A DNA stretch of 64,000 bases, taken from NCBI GenBank assembly GCA_037389465.1, contig JAZARR010000185.1, positions 1,860,001-1,924,000 on the forward strand. The letters run 5' to 3'. The notes under the pieces were generated by a model. The model did not search any database. It saw only the letters and a list, made by a program, of their open reading frames with translations, and had not been told where the DNA came from. Below, one piece after another: positions 1 to 13,247 of the stretch (within the stretch, counting starts at the first letter, position 1; each line of letters starts with the position of its first letter). The translations under genes were made by a program, and so were the position numbers. The stretch comes from Baylisascaris procyonis. Taxonomy: Eukaryota > Nematoda > Chromadorea > Rhabditida > Ascarididae.

Positions 1-689
1 CATATATAAAACATTTTTTTTAAAAATGATATAAACAAATAAAAGTAGTAGAAACTATACACATGAAGAAACGAAAACACGAACGAACGCAAACAAAGAG
101 CATAAACGAATAGAAACAAACATATAAGCACAAATATAAACACAAACACAGGCATAAACATAAACACGAACATTACATAGACAGGAAACAAATTAATTCA
201 AATGCAAATATAAACAAAATTGAAAAGAATGCAAACAAATAAACAAAAAAAAAAACACACACACACACAAACATATATATATCCACGCGTCATATACCAT
301 ATCCCATACACCATATAATATATCAACCACACATACCCATATATACTACGCACCTCACACCATCAACGAGAAAGTCAATACTTTTAGAGAATAAAATTGT
401 TCGTGAAAATATTCACATCGTTTTTGATCAATTCGTTGAGTCATTGTCCCCATATTGCCGTAATCGCTCTTTAAGACTCTTTCAATCGCACTGTTAACAA
501 ATATTGACCGAATATCTCTATGAGAGGGGACTTTTCTTTCGCTCAGCTTTGCTCAAAGACAAGCTTAGGTATACATGATTATACCCGTTCGAGAACTATA
601 ACAAAAGTGACTGACGGAGGGCATGCCCTATGTCAGTGAACTGAAGAATGTTCCTTCTGGGATATATCACGCAACTTCTGTGAGGCGAT
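1..689. other. Non-coding, A-rich low-complexity region
   Basis: No gene is visible. From about 55 to 260 the plus strand is a degenerate array of AYAAACA-like heptamers (ataaaca, acaaaca, gcaaaca), ending in a poly-A and (CA)n run near 240-270. It looks like decayed simple-sequence repeat. The rest shows no open frame with splice sites. Confidence 0.6.
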
Positions 690-1206
690 TCATACCGTTC
701 TGAATGACATCAATATAAAAACGTCAGGCATTACATTGTCTATATCATGCTCATCGAATGACCCTATAAGAATATCGCGATCCATAACATTTCTATCATA
801 TGGAGCCATATTACTGGCCTCAGGCAATTTAGAAACAAACAATGATCTGCATTTCAACTTTTCATCGCTATCCTTTGAAAGTTCCAGGAGTTTCGAGCTC
901 TCAGGTGATATGCTGCGACAATAGCAGTTAACCACTGTGCCACATAGTTTAAGACTGTACCAAATAGTTACTTGAACGCTTGCTTTAGATCTGTCCTCGA
1001 TAGTTTCTTTGTCTCCCATAGTATCCCTTGCTTGCATTTATCATCGCACCCTTGAGTCCGTCACCCTTCAATCCACCGGAAACGAGCGTCATAACAGTGT
1101 TCAGCTGAGACACATCAACGTCATTAACGTCCCCACAAGTAAACACGTCAAACTTGTTTACGAAATACTGCATATTACATGTACGTCTTTCTGTATTAAT
1201 TAGCAT
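690..1206 (-). pseudogene. Possible decayed coding sequence in two frames
   Basis: Two minus-strand open frames overlap here: one spans 1206-985, starting after a stop, and the other spans 1037-690. The first reads plausibly (for example VFTCGDVND, TLVSGGLKGD) and ends where the second continues in another frame, as expected if a frameshift broke one coding sequence. No domain was recognised, and no convincing exon was found upstream, although 1560-1230 holds short open stretches. In AT-rich DNA this could be chance. Confidence 0.15.
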
Positions 1207-3533
1207 CCTCAGAGCATTGCGAATTACGGTAGCGCTGCGTACCGCGGCTGCAACTCAATTCGCAGTTCGCAGTGTGCGTAGTCTTTGTCTCTTTGCAATA
1301 GTCCCACCTGAGCAGGAAGGGAATCTTTATTTATTTAGCATTCAACACCATTTCGTTTGCATCCAGAAAACTCCCTAAATCTCTCTATCAATTCTTGCCA
1401 AATGTGATATTTTAATATCACTCAGAGTATTCTCCCTTTCTAACTGTTTCACTAAAGCTGGTGAAAACATCCGCCAAACTTGTTGCACTCACCACTTTTT
1501 GCCGAATTTTGAGTCGACGACAAGAAGCTAGGATATTGCGAACCCAATGCGATCCCGGAGATCATTTACAGCGGCTGCAATTTTATTTTGGTTTGTGCTT
1601 CCTTCTAGTTCATTCTTTTGTGTTGATTAGGGCATCCATAGAGTGGAAGAATTTCCTGAAAGATCTAAACGATAGGTCTTCTAATTAATGTACGCATTCC
1701 TGCCCATTCGTTTTCCACCTAAGGAATAATTGGCATCATGAATAATTTTTCGAAAATTTTTCATCGAAATTTATTATATTCATGTTATGCAATAGGAGGC
1801 TTTATTAGATCTTTTCTATAATAAAGATAAATGTTGAAAAACATTATTGTTCGTCAAAGAATGTGACGGAAATAGCTTTCAATCGTAGCTGTAAGCTGCA
1901 CTTTTTTTTTCTTAATGTTTCCTTGATGAAATTTCCTTGATTTTTCATTCCCTAGGGTATTTTTTTAATCAATCAAAAATTTGATGTGATGTGGTCAAAT
2001 ATTTGTCCTATATTTGTGATCCAAAGAAGGTTTAAGAACCACTAGCCGGGACAATTATTTAAACAGCAAGATCAAACATTGTTTCATGTGCTTTTAAAAA
2101 TTTTGCAAGCCATATCGTGCCAATATCATATCTATGCATGTGTCTATTCGTTCAGTAGCTTCAATGTTATGATCACTGACGGTGGGATTGCGAAATCAGG
2201 TGGCTATAATATGGCGAACTAAACTTCCTTCATATTGTGCTGTCGCAAGAAGTTATTGCATCAACATCCGTATGTATCTTATACCAATCGGCTTATTAAT
2301 GAGCAAAAAGTTCTTCGTGGAAAATTTCTATGAGCGGTTGAATCATCGAAAAAAATGCATTTTTACGCATATCTTATCGTTTATTCAGCAGCTTATGCAA
2401 CCAGATGATTTAATGAACGCATTTGCTAAGGCGGAAATGATGCAGGTTCATCTAATATGCTGCTGCGCATTTGTTTTTCATTATTGTATCATTTGATGCT
2501 TATATTTAGAAAGAATAGGTGATTGAATTTTGCATGAGAGATTAATAGATGAGAGCAGTGAATTATATACGAATCATTTCAATTCTTAAGTCTTTATTCA
2601 TACGAAATAAAGAAAACTATGAGTGGAAGGAACTGATTTTGCAAATTTTATTGTCGAAATTGAGATCTTTGGAAAATACCTTTAAAAAAAAAAAACTAAA
2701 AGTGAAGTATTTTTGAACATTTTCAATAATCTACGTGCTCTAAGCTTAAATCAGGCAAACAAACAGACGTCCAATTACTCCACCATTGAACGATGATAAA
2801 TGATTGAGGCATTACGATAATTTTCGATGCATACGCATAATAGAGAACTGGAAATTCAAAAAGTCTATTGTAAACATATTGGAATATTCAAAATTTCCGG
2901 CAAAGATTAACAGCCATTACTGCAATCAAGTCGTAAATCGTTTACTCAACGAATAGAAAAACTAATTTCATATATTCGGAGAATACGTTCATGATGGATG
3001 ATTGTATCGAATATTGAACACCTCTCACACAAAGCATCTGCTTGTCATTCATTTAATCACTCAAAAAAGGCGCAAATGTCACTTTTCAACTCGTGGGAAT
3101 CAATTAGCATCTTATTCAATGGGCAATAAATTTTTGAAGTCATACGCGAATAGTTGGTACACATTCAGTAGATCTTCTCACAAATTATTTATACATACAA
3201 TGAAAAACAAAGATTCGGCAAGAATGCTTTAAAGCAAGATTTAGTCTAGTTTAGCAAAGAATTCAGAAATCCTGTGGCATCTGCGCCTGTGAAGGAGTTG
3301 ATTGTAAGAAACTGCATCAAACTACTTAAAGCAATCAATAGTAGTACCTTATGTGGTAGTTGTCATTTGTAAGTTCAAATACGTAGGGACGATTTAATTC
3401 AAGCTTAATTCGGTGAGTCGAAGTGACTCAGGCTGTTTATTCATAGGGTCGGGCTAATGATCCTCTTCCTTTTCCTTGTTCGCGACCACATTACGCGACT
3501 TGGCCCTTGATTCTCGAAGAACGTTGGCTTTGA
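1207..3533. other. Intergenic region with two exon-like fragments
   Basis: No complete gene. Two short plus-strand segments look exon-like: 2389-2445 (19 codons between a TTTATTCAG acceptor and a GTTCAT donor, including MNAFAKAEMMQ) and 3250-3303 (18 codons ending at a GTAAGA donor, including FRNPVASAPVKELI). Both are phase 0 at each end and would join in frame. No flanking exons or family were recognised. The rest is AT-rich with no other signal. Confidence 0.25.
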
Positions 3534-3623
3534 GGTTTACGTGAAATCTGTTCTAATTATAGCATCGGCTGGCTTGGGCTGATCAGTCAAAGGTGCACCA
3601 CGTCAAGTGATACGCATAACAAA

Positions 3624-6600
3624 ATGACTGGAATGACATATTGGGTGGTACGGCATGCCGAACGTGAAGATAATATTAGCTCGGCATGGCGAAGAAATTC
3701 TTCGCTAAAAAGCGACAATTCACCTCTATCGAAACGTGGTCAAGGTAGATTCAGTTTTCTATCCATTATCTTTGAGTGATGCGTTCATTGTTGAAACTTC
3801 AGCTGAAAGTATGTTTTTAATTGGCTAAAGTGGCTGATTATCTCGAGCAAATTTCGAGACTAACCTCGATATCGGCATATATTTTAGGTGATTGCTAAAA
3901 TGTGCTGATTTTTCTAGTAGTCTGTTGGTCTTGTCACCATTGAAATTCGAAGCGATCTTGTCGCGCTTGTAACAATCTTTTACGGTACGACATGGTGGGA
4001 AGAAAACCAATCCTACCAAATGCAGCTTTCGCGAGCCTAATAATGAAGATGCCAAGGAGTAGAAAGCTATTCTCAGGCTTAAACTCCTTGCAACTTTTCG
4101 AAAAAAACTTCTGGAAAAGTTCTCAACTTTCTTATAGGCTGTTGAGCGTTAACGAATTGCGGAGGTCTAAGGTTCTGGATAAATATAAACATACTCAATC
4201 CTAAGCTATTTTACATTCGGGAATCTGCTGAAAATTCACGTTTTTTATGGGCATTGAAATAGGCCAACCTTTTTTCTTATGGAACTAGAAGCTTTGGCAG
4301 CTAGCATCGTGCAGACACTTTAGTAGTGTTACATTTTCGAAGGTTTCACATGTACAAGGCACCGTGGGTGGCCAAAGTGATAAAATCTTCGTTGAGATGG
4401 GCTGATTACCTACTTGGCTGAAGTTTGGCTGTAACGATAAACAAAGCTGAAAATATGCAGTGGTGACGTTTACAACGCTGTATTTCTTTGAGATAAATCA
4501 GAGGCTGACTATCTACTGCGGGAAAGACTTCTCGACTTCGCATTTTGTACCAACATATGTTGGATTGTTGGTTGGTTGCTTGGCATCAGATGGCTTAGTT
4601 CAAAAACGAAGAGCGCACGATTCGATCACCCATCAGAGGTGATTTTTCGAGGTTCTGGATGAATTTCCAGATCCTGAAGAAACTTTCTAGACCAAATTAA
4701 ACTCTTCAAATCTACTGCATAAGTCTTAAGGAAATCTCATTTCGGCGTAACTTTCGTACACGATTTCCATACTCAGTGCCCAAAATTTATCAGAACTGGC
4801 TGAATTTCCTTACTCATTGTTTAGCGCAGAACAATGCTGCCAAAGTTGCATTTGCTTGATATGCGTGTATAGACATTGTCTCGACATTCAGTGCCGTATT
4901 GGTCGAGTGCAAGTTTAATTAGAGTGTTTTAAGAGCGTTGCCCTTAAAAAACAATGCGAATGGCACAGACCTAGTGTCACAATGATACCCTCTTTGCGAA
5001 AGTCGGCAAAAGTAACTAAGGAACAAATGCAAAGTAGATATTGTGAAGCGAATTTGTGCAAATGAGCTTATATACTTGCAAAGATTTCTTATATACGTTC
5101 TAATATGTATAACTAAGTTACATAAAAACATTTAGAACATTAAATCACGTCTGCAGATGTTGGTTGTTTCAATTATACCAAGTGAAAGGGATAAGAAATG
5201 AGTCATGCAGCCGGATTCGCGTCTATTTGCGTAATTTTTTCGATTAAATAGGAAAGAAATTTTCACGAACCTAAGCGATTTTTTCGAGGAATTTTTTCTT
5301 GTAAAGAAATTGCAGCAAATGATAAATTTGCTCTTTCCTCGGCGTCCAAAATTTCACTCTTACCTCAGTCATACATTGAGTTCTCGACCTCAATCACACA
5401 TTTAGCTAGCATCTCTTATTGCAATTTAAAATTCTATATGCAGTAATAACGCAAAAATATCAAAGCATACCGATATTATTGTTTAAATAGCTAAATTCTG
5501 TTGTCAGTGATGTTGTCTTATGCATTCAGCGTGTTGAATAAATTGACGCAAAAGAATCGTCCCGTCGATCAGACATTATCATCTGAGAGTTGAATAAGAG
5601 GGAGGGGAATAAGCACTGAAAGCACCGGTGGGGGGTATGTTTTCATAAATTCCGCATGGGGTTGATAATTTCATGTTCATCATCACTTGTAGTAACCCTT
5701 CAAACGTTTAAGGACAAGCGGATGAAGTATCGAAACGCTTCGAAGACATAGAACTTGATCACGTTGTTGTATCGCCGTTCGATCGATGCCTTGAAACGGC
5801 GACACGAATCTTGCGGAATCGCAACATCCCTATAAAGGTTGAGCCTGGTCTAGTTGAGGTTAGACCGCATTCGGAATATTATAGGAGTATCGATAAAACT
5901 TTTATTCCACTTACACTTTTTTTCATGGCGAACAATAAGAAAAGCGATTTTTCAGAAAATAGTTTTATAAGCACTAAAGCATTTCGGATGCAATTCTTGA
6001 CCCTTGTGATATTTAAAGAATATTTTATTTTACTTTTCTGTAAAAGCCTAGAAGAATAAAAATTGTTGAAGAGGAGGAGTGATGGAATTAAGTGAAAGGT
6101 TTCAATTTTTGATCAATGTTATTTTATTCTATTATGTTCCTCGTCGCATATAGGAGGAATATACATACCTGTGAGATGAAATAAATTAGTGAAAAATTTT
6201 TTTGACTAATAGTAGTTGTATGCGGAGTCATGGGTTGACACTTCTATAATAAAGACAAGACTTAGTGGCTGCGCTAGGTTGTATAGTTATTGGGCTTTTA
6301 CGTAGGCATTCTTTAGAAGCTTGTTTCATTTTATATCAGAATTCCATCCGAAGGCCATCAAAGAAGTCGTGATCTCAAGCCTTATTAGTTGCATCTTTGT
6401 CAGTTTTTCTTCTTTTTTTTGAAGGGAATATGAGGTTCTTTCAGGCACTTTATCTTTGTGAGGATCCTCCAGGTTATGAGAGTCTCGAAATTTTGAAGCA
6501 AAAATATCCACTAGTGGACACGTCATACGACTCAGTAATGCCATGGAAATTGCCACGAGAGGGTTATGGTGATGATGGATGCACTCCACGGGTGCAGAAG

Positions 6601-7333
6601 ACTCTCGAAGGACTTGCCGAAAAGTTTCCAGGTAATTAGTTCTATATTACTGAGAAGAATTAAACTTGGTTTCTAGGAAATAGACGGGATCCAAAGTTTA
6701 ATGTTTGCAACAATTGTCGTTATTCTTCGATGATATGATCTTTTGCTTTTTGGATTATTGGAGCTAAGGTTGGGAACGGAGAGGGTTTTCATCATTCATC
6801 CTCCGACAAGGTCTAGGCGGGGAGGAGGGAGGGCTTTTTTGACTTCCGTCACTGTCCCGTTCTCCACTTCCGATTTCAGTATCTCATGTCATCTGCTTTG
6901 AAGCATTTTTTTCTCTTTCTGAAATTTGCATTCCTTCTCCTTCAGTGAGGGAAAGATTCACATATTTAGAGTTCGCTTAAAATTTTAAAGTGTTTGTTGT
7001 TTTTCGGTTACAATAATTTAGGATTAAGCTGCAATGATTTTCACAACCGTACATATTTTCTATTGTTGTGCTATTCCGTTGCTTAAGGGAAACGGTTGTT
7101 GAAGTTGCTGTGTTCATCTCATTTAGCTGTATAATATTTCAGGTGCTACATTACTATTGGTGTCACACGGTGCACCTATAGGCGCCATTCATGAACTACT
7201 AGGCGGTCATTGGAAGTATGTGGGACAGGCGACCGTCTCAAAATTCGTTGAGGTGAAGCCGGGTAAATTCAAGAAAGAGCTTAGCAGCGATGCGTCACAT
7301 CTCAGTGATAAATCCAACTTACGACCTTGGTGA
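3624..7333 (+). CDS. UBASH3/ecdysteroid-phosphate phosphatase-like protein, copy 1
   Basis: Predicted histidine phosphatase (phosphoglycerate mutase fold), about 214 residues. Exons are 3624-3744, 5713-5858, 6445-6631 and 7143-7333; all junctions are in frame (phases 1, 0, 1) and TGA ends at 7333. Visible catalytic set: R10-H11 in VVRHAERED, with Ala in place of the usual RHG Gly; R65 in SPFDRCLETA; E84 in KVEPGL; H160 in LLVSHGAPIGA. The EPGL-E and YPLVDTSYDSV segments match UBASH3 phosphatase domains and insect ecdysteroid-phosphate phosphatase better than glycolytic mutase. It lacks the UBA and SH3 domains of vertebrate UBASH3. The start is uncertain: the frame stays open upstream to 3534 behind possible acceptors at 3562 and 3586, so an upstream exon could exist. 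Intron 1 is long (about 1.97 kb) and the exon 2 acceptor reads TTTAAG. Tandem with copy 2. Substrate unknown. Confidence 0.88.
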
Positions 7334-10212
7334 TTTGTATTTGATTTGTCGCAATGCTGTTGGCAGTTGCCAATGCGCAAACTGGTGGACCAGTTGAATC
7401 CATTGGGCTCTATTTGAAACTGTTGTCTGGAGGAGGCTAATGTACAGACCTATACAGTTGCTTTTATGCACATAATCGGAGAGAGGGAAGGGAAACGAGG
7501 TGGAAAAGAGGGAGTGAAGAAGAGTTAAATGAGGCATCACCTTGCCTGCTCAAGTGATGCAAAAAATCCCTGCGAAAAAAACCCTCTAGAATTTCTTGTT
7601 TTTGCTGTTCACTCGTTTCCATTCCTTTATTCCGAATCCTATATTTTGCACCAATACGCAATATTGTAGTAATCGATGCGAAATGTTGTTATACTTGTCA
7701 TAGCTTGATACTGGTGATCGTAAATAATATTCTTCCATTGTTTAATTCCTTGAAAAATTTTCCGGTTGAGTTACGTGACAAATTTCTTTCCGGATACAGA
7801 ATTTATCAGAGAGTTAGGGCTATTCGGAAAGTTGTTGATTTCCTTTTCCGTTCCGGTATTGCGAGTTGTACTGATAAATAGGTGATAGGGTCTTATCATA
7901 ATGGACATTCTCCTTGCTTATTTATTTATTATTGCTATGAATTGAGATTTCACTCCGATGATATTCGTCAACTAGCGGCAAATAAGCTGTGAATTATGAT
8001 ATTTTTCTGTTGCACTTCTTTCTTTCATCAATTGTAATGCTTAATTATTATTATTATCATTATTAATTGATGTAGAATCTAGCACATTAAGGGTCATAAG
8101 CATATAAGTTGCAAGTTGTGAGATAACTTTCAATTATAACAGTAAATTCATTTGTTTATAATGTTCCGGCAAATTTATTAAATATTCTTATCTCTATTTC
8201 AATTATTCGGTGTTGCATCATCAGATGAAGCCATCTTCATTCAACATTTGACCATCACTTTATTCACTCTTTTTTACGCTCTGAACAGCTATGCTAATTT
8301 GCGACTATTTTCGCTCTGGTAACGACATTTGCGCCGTCAAAGAAGTATATTTATTGATATATGCACAGATTGCACCGATATTATCGAACTACGTCACGTG
8401 AGTGGCACGGAATGGTCTTAGCGTGAATATGGACTCAGAAAAACGCTCTAGTGGATCTTCAGCCAGAATTCTTTACTTCTGCAAATTTCAAGCATTGATA
8501 GTTTCACATAGCAAGAGAACACATTGTATTCAACAAATGCTTGAAGACTAGCAGTTTTGAGATTATTGGTATTGAGAAGGAGGTCTTAAAGAAGTAATTT
8601 TATAGATTCTTCGCTTACGATCTCGGGGGAGGGTATTGGTGACCTGTATTGCTGCATTTCCGGTTGGTACTCAACATTCTTAGTCAAAAGGCTGCCTGGC
8701 AATAGAAAGGTCTTGGTGACGATTTTGCTCGAGTTTTTTCTCCTCGCTGTCTAGATTTTCTTCGATTTATCATCGTTTATGCGAAATGGATTTTGCTTCA
8801 GGCTCACGGGATGTTGCATGGTTTATAGGGTCATATCGGAATGGCGATTCGGCTCTTTCAGATTGCCGTATTGTTGCGAGGCTGCAATTTTAGTCTTCAA
8901 AAATTCTGGATGCAATTCTGAACTTTGGTTTTCTTGCTCGCATAAACTTTGCCGGACGAAGATAACACTGCTATATACTGCTTAGTGATTTATTTCTTCA
9001 CGTTTATTTAGTTCGATTTCCACTGATCTAATCATTGAGCAATTTTATACCAATATATCGCTCGCTATATGATCAGTGCTCATGAGTGCAAGTCCTAATG
9101 TGCGAAAACGCTCACTTATATATTCGAAATGATAGATCATATTTAGACTACACAAGTTGACAATTTAAATAGATCACCTAAGAGCTTCAACGATAGAGAT
9201 GTAAACCAATCTATGACACTCACAATTTTGTACTATACGTTATCATCTTGGCAGTGTATCGTCATCGTAGGACAGCGAATGGTTGCTTGCATCTGGTGTG
9301 CTATGTGTATTTTGAGTCAAATTCTTTCAATGCACAGCGTTATGACAACGATATATTTATATGTTTCATGTGATTCTTTCTTTATGTTCGGCACTTTCAA
9401 CTCGGAGATATAGCAATCTTGAATTGTAAATCTTAATTAGTATATTGTAAGATGGATCACCTTATGTGCCATATTTTATGCTGATTAAATTCGAAGGATG
9501 GTTTAATCGACTATGGCATAGCATATAGCGCATGAAGTCATACTTCGAGTTGGAGGAGGTGTATTCATGAATACTCTAAGGTAGAGAAGACATCTGCACG
9601 CATTTTAACTTCATCAACTTCTTTATTTCAATGCTGAATTGGGCTGCAAGGAAATGAACATTTTTGAAAAGATTTCTGCATAGTCGGATTAATTAAAACA
9701 TGAAGGCATTGTTGTATGTACTTATTGTTTGTTCGTGGCCTATGAAATTACCTGTCAGATGACTGTATGCCATAAAGGTTCCTCCAGCACACCTCTCCGG
9801 TCACCGAGCTTATAACTCCAAGCTGCTCAAATCTATGATTTCAAACCTCTTCAATACTCCGTTGGAGACTCTTCCTGCTAGATGTCGTGAAGCTTGTCCT
9901 GTAACTTATCTCAGTCAGCGACTCTTTTATTCTCGCCTGACGAACTATCTTTCAATATATTCCGACGACCTAGTCGTTTTTGAGGTTCAGCGTTCAATGA
10001 GTGCAATGTAAGCATTGCTTGAACTGTGTTGTATAATTGACATTGATTTGCTGTTTTTGTTTTGTTCATTTACTCTCATGTTATGTCATGCATCTGGGGA
10101 CACAAACGAATATTTAGCTGCGTTATTTTTGTGAAGATCATCGACCATCTATCTTATCGGAGCGATCCGTGATCGACGTTAAAGGGTGGTGTGGAGTATC
10201 ACGTAGCCGGTG
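7334..10212. other. Intergenic spacer between the two phosphatase genes
   Basis: About 2.9 kb with no confident gene. It should contain the 3' UTR of copy 1, but no clear AATAAA stands close to that stop codon. One exon-like open stretch lies at 9778-10007 and is listed separately. Other open frames here (for example 8779-8985 and 9213-9413) have no supporting splice sites or recognisable composition. Confidence 0.5.
9778..10007 (+). other. Exon-like open segment, unassigned
   Basis: A 230-nt open stretch (76 codons plus 2 nt) bounded by AAG on the left and a good GTAAGC donor on the right. It reads like protein (for example HRAYNSKLLKSMISNLF, then CREACPVTYLSQ and DDLVVFEVQ). The C-x3-C-x3-Y spacing faintly resembles the Cys-rich region of DEG/ENaC channels, but that is weak. 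No partner exon was found before the second phosphatase gene begins at about 10213. It may be an orphan or relic exon, or chance. Confidence 0.2.
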
Positions 10213-13200
10213 ATGGTACCGCAAATTGATGACGATATCAAAGATGGAACGTCGACGATAATTTGGGTGGTACGTCATGCGGAACGTGAGGATAACGTGA
10301 ATAAAGCGTGGCGACGTTGGTTTCACGTGATCACTCATCTATCTAAAGATGATCCTCCACTTTCAAAGCGTGGCCAACGTACGTGTGAGATTATATTCGC
10401 TATGATGGGTATGCAGTATTCGATACGTAGTTCATATGCTACATAAGAGAGGGATGACGGATGGGGGAGCAAAGGGATCGTACGAGATTTAGCTGGTCTA
10501 AACTGTAGGTGCACGGTGATGTGATCTTCTTGTTATTGAACACGGAGTGGTAAGTTTCTAGTCGACAAGTTTCTAGTCTGTAATCAAGAGATTTTTCTGT
10601 GAGTTGCTTCAATTATCCTGCTGCTTCTCCTTCCCTCCCTCGTTCTGCAGTTTAATTGTTCCAAGTCGCCATTGAATTCTACCTTGAGATCAAGACTGGG
10701 AAGGGAGGCTTCATGAGAAAGAAAACTGAGATCGCTATCGAGAGAGAAAATCTTGAAAATTTCTTCTTCTGACGACTTTCACTCAGCATCGTCGACTGGA
10801 AATGCACCCGATTCCAAATGGTGGAAGGGAGCCAACTCATTTTTGATTGGCTGGGACCACTCCGGTTTGTTGGAGTGTTTTAGACAACATCTGAAGTATT
10901 GTCTGTTATTACCATCTCGCGCAATTCTTCTTCAACGCTGTGATTTCAAACACTTTAGCAACGTTAATGCTTTTTTTTGCTTCGAGGAATTCACCCGAGT
11001 AATATGGCGGAGGACACATTAAGGGCGAAGATTTCCTTTGAATCCCCTATTATAGAGAATCGATCTTGGCCATTTCAGTACAGACGGATGAATGCGCGAC
11101 TCGCTTTGAACACATTCACTTGGATCACGTGTTTTCGTCACCGTATGATCGATGTGTGAATACCGCCGCAAGAATCATTCGTGATCGTGAAATATCCATA
11201 AAAGTGGAACCTGGATTTTCTGAAGTATCTGTCTTTTTTTGATATTTTTTAATGTTCACCGCCATCAGCCGATTGAATTTTTTTCGAATATGCTCGGAAA
11301 AAAGAGGAAGAAGACGATATTAAAAGGATTGGTCGGTGGTGCGGTAGAATGGTATGATATAATTTCTTCAAGGCATTCATTATATGGGAAAGTGAGGCAG
11401 AAGTGAATGGATTAATTGAGGGATATGGCTAAGATTTTTGAGGATAGTAGGCGAGAATAAGGTAAGGCTTGGGCAAGTAGAAGATAATGTGGAAGAAATA
11501 GCGATCAAATGAATTGACTGGTTATGTTGAGAATTGAATACCCTGATTGATCAATGTTCACGATGATTTTGAACCTTCGTTATCGCTTTTTTTTGCTCAT
11601 TGAGTTTGTTGAGATAAAGCATTTTGTAGCATTCAGCTGGAGGAACTGCTGGGAGCACTTCCGCTGAAGCATTTATGAACGTGTGACAGAATGGAACTTG
11701 TGGAATGTTTGCATTTCCTTGAATGTTAGTATAGTCACATAACCTGGATTATCTGAAACTTTTCATTATTTTTGTAACCTTTAATCTGCTGTTCAAGACA
11801 ACAAAGGTAACGGAAGGTTTCAGATCTATGGTTTTGTGGTCTATAGTTATCAAGAGCCAACTCTCTCTTCCATCAGTTCATTCAACTTTCTAACGAATGT
11901 ATCGATTATGATTTTTCTCGAACTTTTGTTGATCATGATACGGTTATGTCTAACTTTGTGACGCATTACAGGTGCTATGTCTATGTGAGAATCCAGCTGG
12001 ATTTCAGGACGTTACATTGCTGCAACGAAGTTATCCAAATGTTGATCCCAGCTATTGTCCCGTATGTTCATTCTCTCATTCAGTGCCTTCGAAGAGGAAA
12101 TAGTTTTGTATTTATAATTGGCTACTGCAGTGTTAACACCAGAAAAAATGAAAAACCATAGTGCCATTATCGCAGAGGAAGTAAGTGTTGACAAGTAAGG
12201 GTTAAGAACTAGACCGTGCAGTTTTTTTAATGGCTGATCTGCAAGCTGAGAAGGCCACTGCTTTAAGTAGGGTTGACTTAACGGAGAAGTGGAGATGAAA
12301 AAATTTTTACTCTTGAAAATCACTACCAAGAGGCTGCATGCAAATGAAAGATGTGGAGAACGACATGTCTGGAGCAAGAGCCACCTCGGCCAATATTTTT
12401 TCTCGCAATCGCGAGATAAGAAGAAGAATAGTGGAGAACTCCTCCGCCCCAACCCCCCCCCCCTTTCCCAGCTGCCTACCATTTTCGATGCTCGAAACTA
12501 GCTACAATTTTTAGGCATTTCTGGTAATAAAAATTTATAAGTCATCCGTTTGCTTTTCCCACTCGTTTGATTCACATTATAAGTTTGCGATCTCAAATTC
12601 TCATTGGATTATACTCAATTCTAGGTTTTTACACGTCATCAACTGGATTATGCATACGAGCGTTTACGTAGCGATTGGGTATGTTTGCCTCGTATAAGGC
12701 ATACAATTAATCATATTATCAACCAATATTCTGGTTAGTCTTTTTTGATACTATGTGTTACATGCGTACAAATTCTGCTTTCAACTATCCAGATTTATGA
12801 AGGATATAATTACATTGCCGAAATAGAAATGCATAATCACTGCGTAATTCTATTCTTTACATAAGGAAAATAGAACGAATTTTGAGGCATTTCAAGGTGA
12901 AACTTTTTAGAAAGCAATATGTAAGTGTCTTTTTATGTAATTTTGCAACTTCGCCATTTTCATGCATTTTTTCTTATTTTTATGTTTAATAAATCGGTCG
13001 CGCATTCATTTACGTAAGCATATTGCAAGACGATTTATTAATACGGCAGTTATTTTTAGGATCGTTACTTATTGTGAGTCATGGTGCAGTAATCGGTGCA
13101 ATTCATCAGGTGCTTACTGGCAGATGGAATGTTGTTGGACAGGCTACCGTATCGAAATTCGTCGACATGGGATCGAAGAATTTTGTGTGTGAGTTTAGTG

Positions 13201-13247
13201 GAGATGCTTCACATCTCAGCGATTTGGCAAACTTACGTGCTTATTGA
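10213..13247 (+). CDS. UBASH3/ecdysteroid-phosphate phosphatase-like protein, copy 2
   Basis: Paralogue of the gene at 3624-7333, about 232 residues. Exons are 10213-10378, 11079-11224, 11972-12061, 12625-12733 and 13060-13247 (stop TGA). Catalytic residues are intact: R21-H22 in VVRHAERED, R80 in SSPYDRCVNTA, E99 in KVEPGF, H178 in LIVSHGAVIGA. The C-terminal VGQATVSKFV and DASHLSD blocks are shared with copy 1. Three introns match copy 1 in position and phase, and exon 2 is 146 nt in both; copy 2 has one extra phase-0 intron (12062-12624) inside the region that is a single exon in copy 1. The N-terminus is longer and more acidic (DDDIKDG). The segment between the Glu motif and the second His is the most diverged, so substrate range may differ. 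ATG 10213 follows a TAG at 10204-10206 that could be a cis- or trans-splice acceptor. Confidence 0.87.

Noticed and set aside
12012..12482. 156-codon minus-strand open frame
   Set aside because: It is antisense to exon 3 of the second phosphatase (11972-12061) and otherwise lies in its intron. It shows no splice signals or domain, and its N-terminal part comes from a C-rich low-complexity run.
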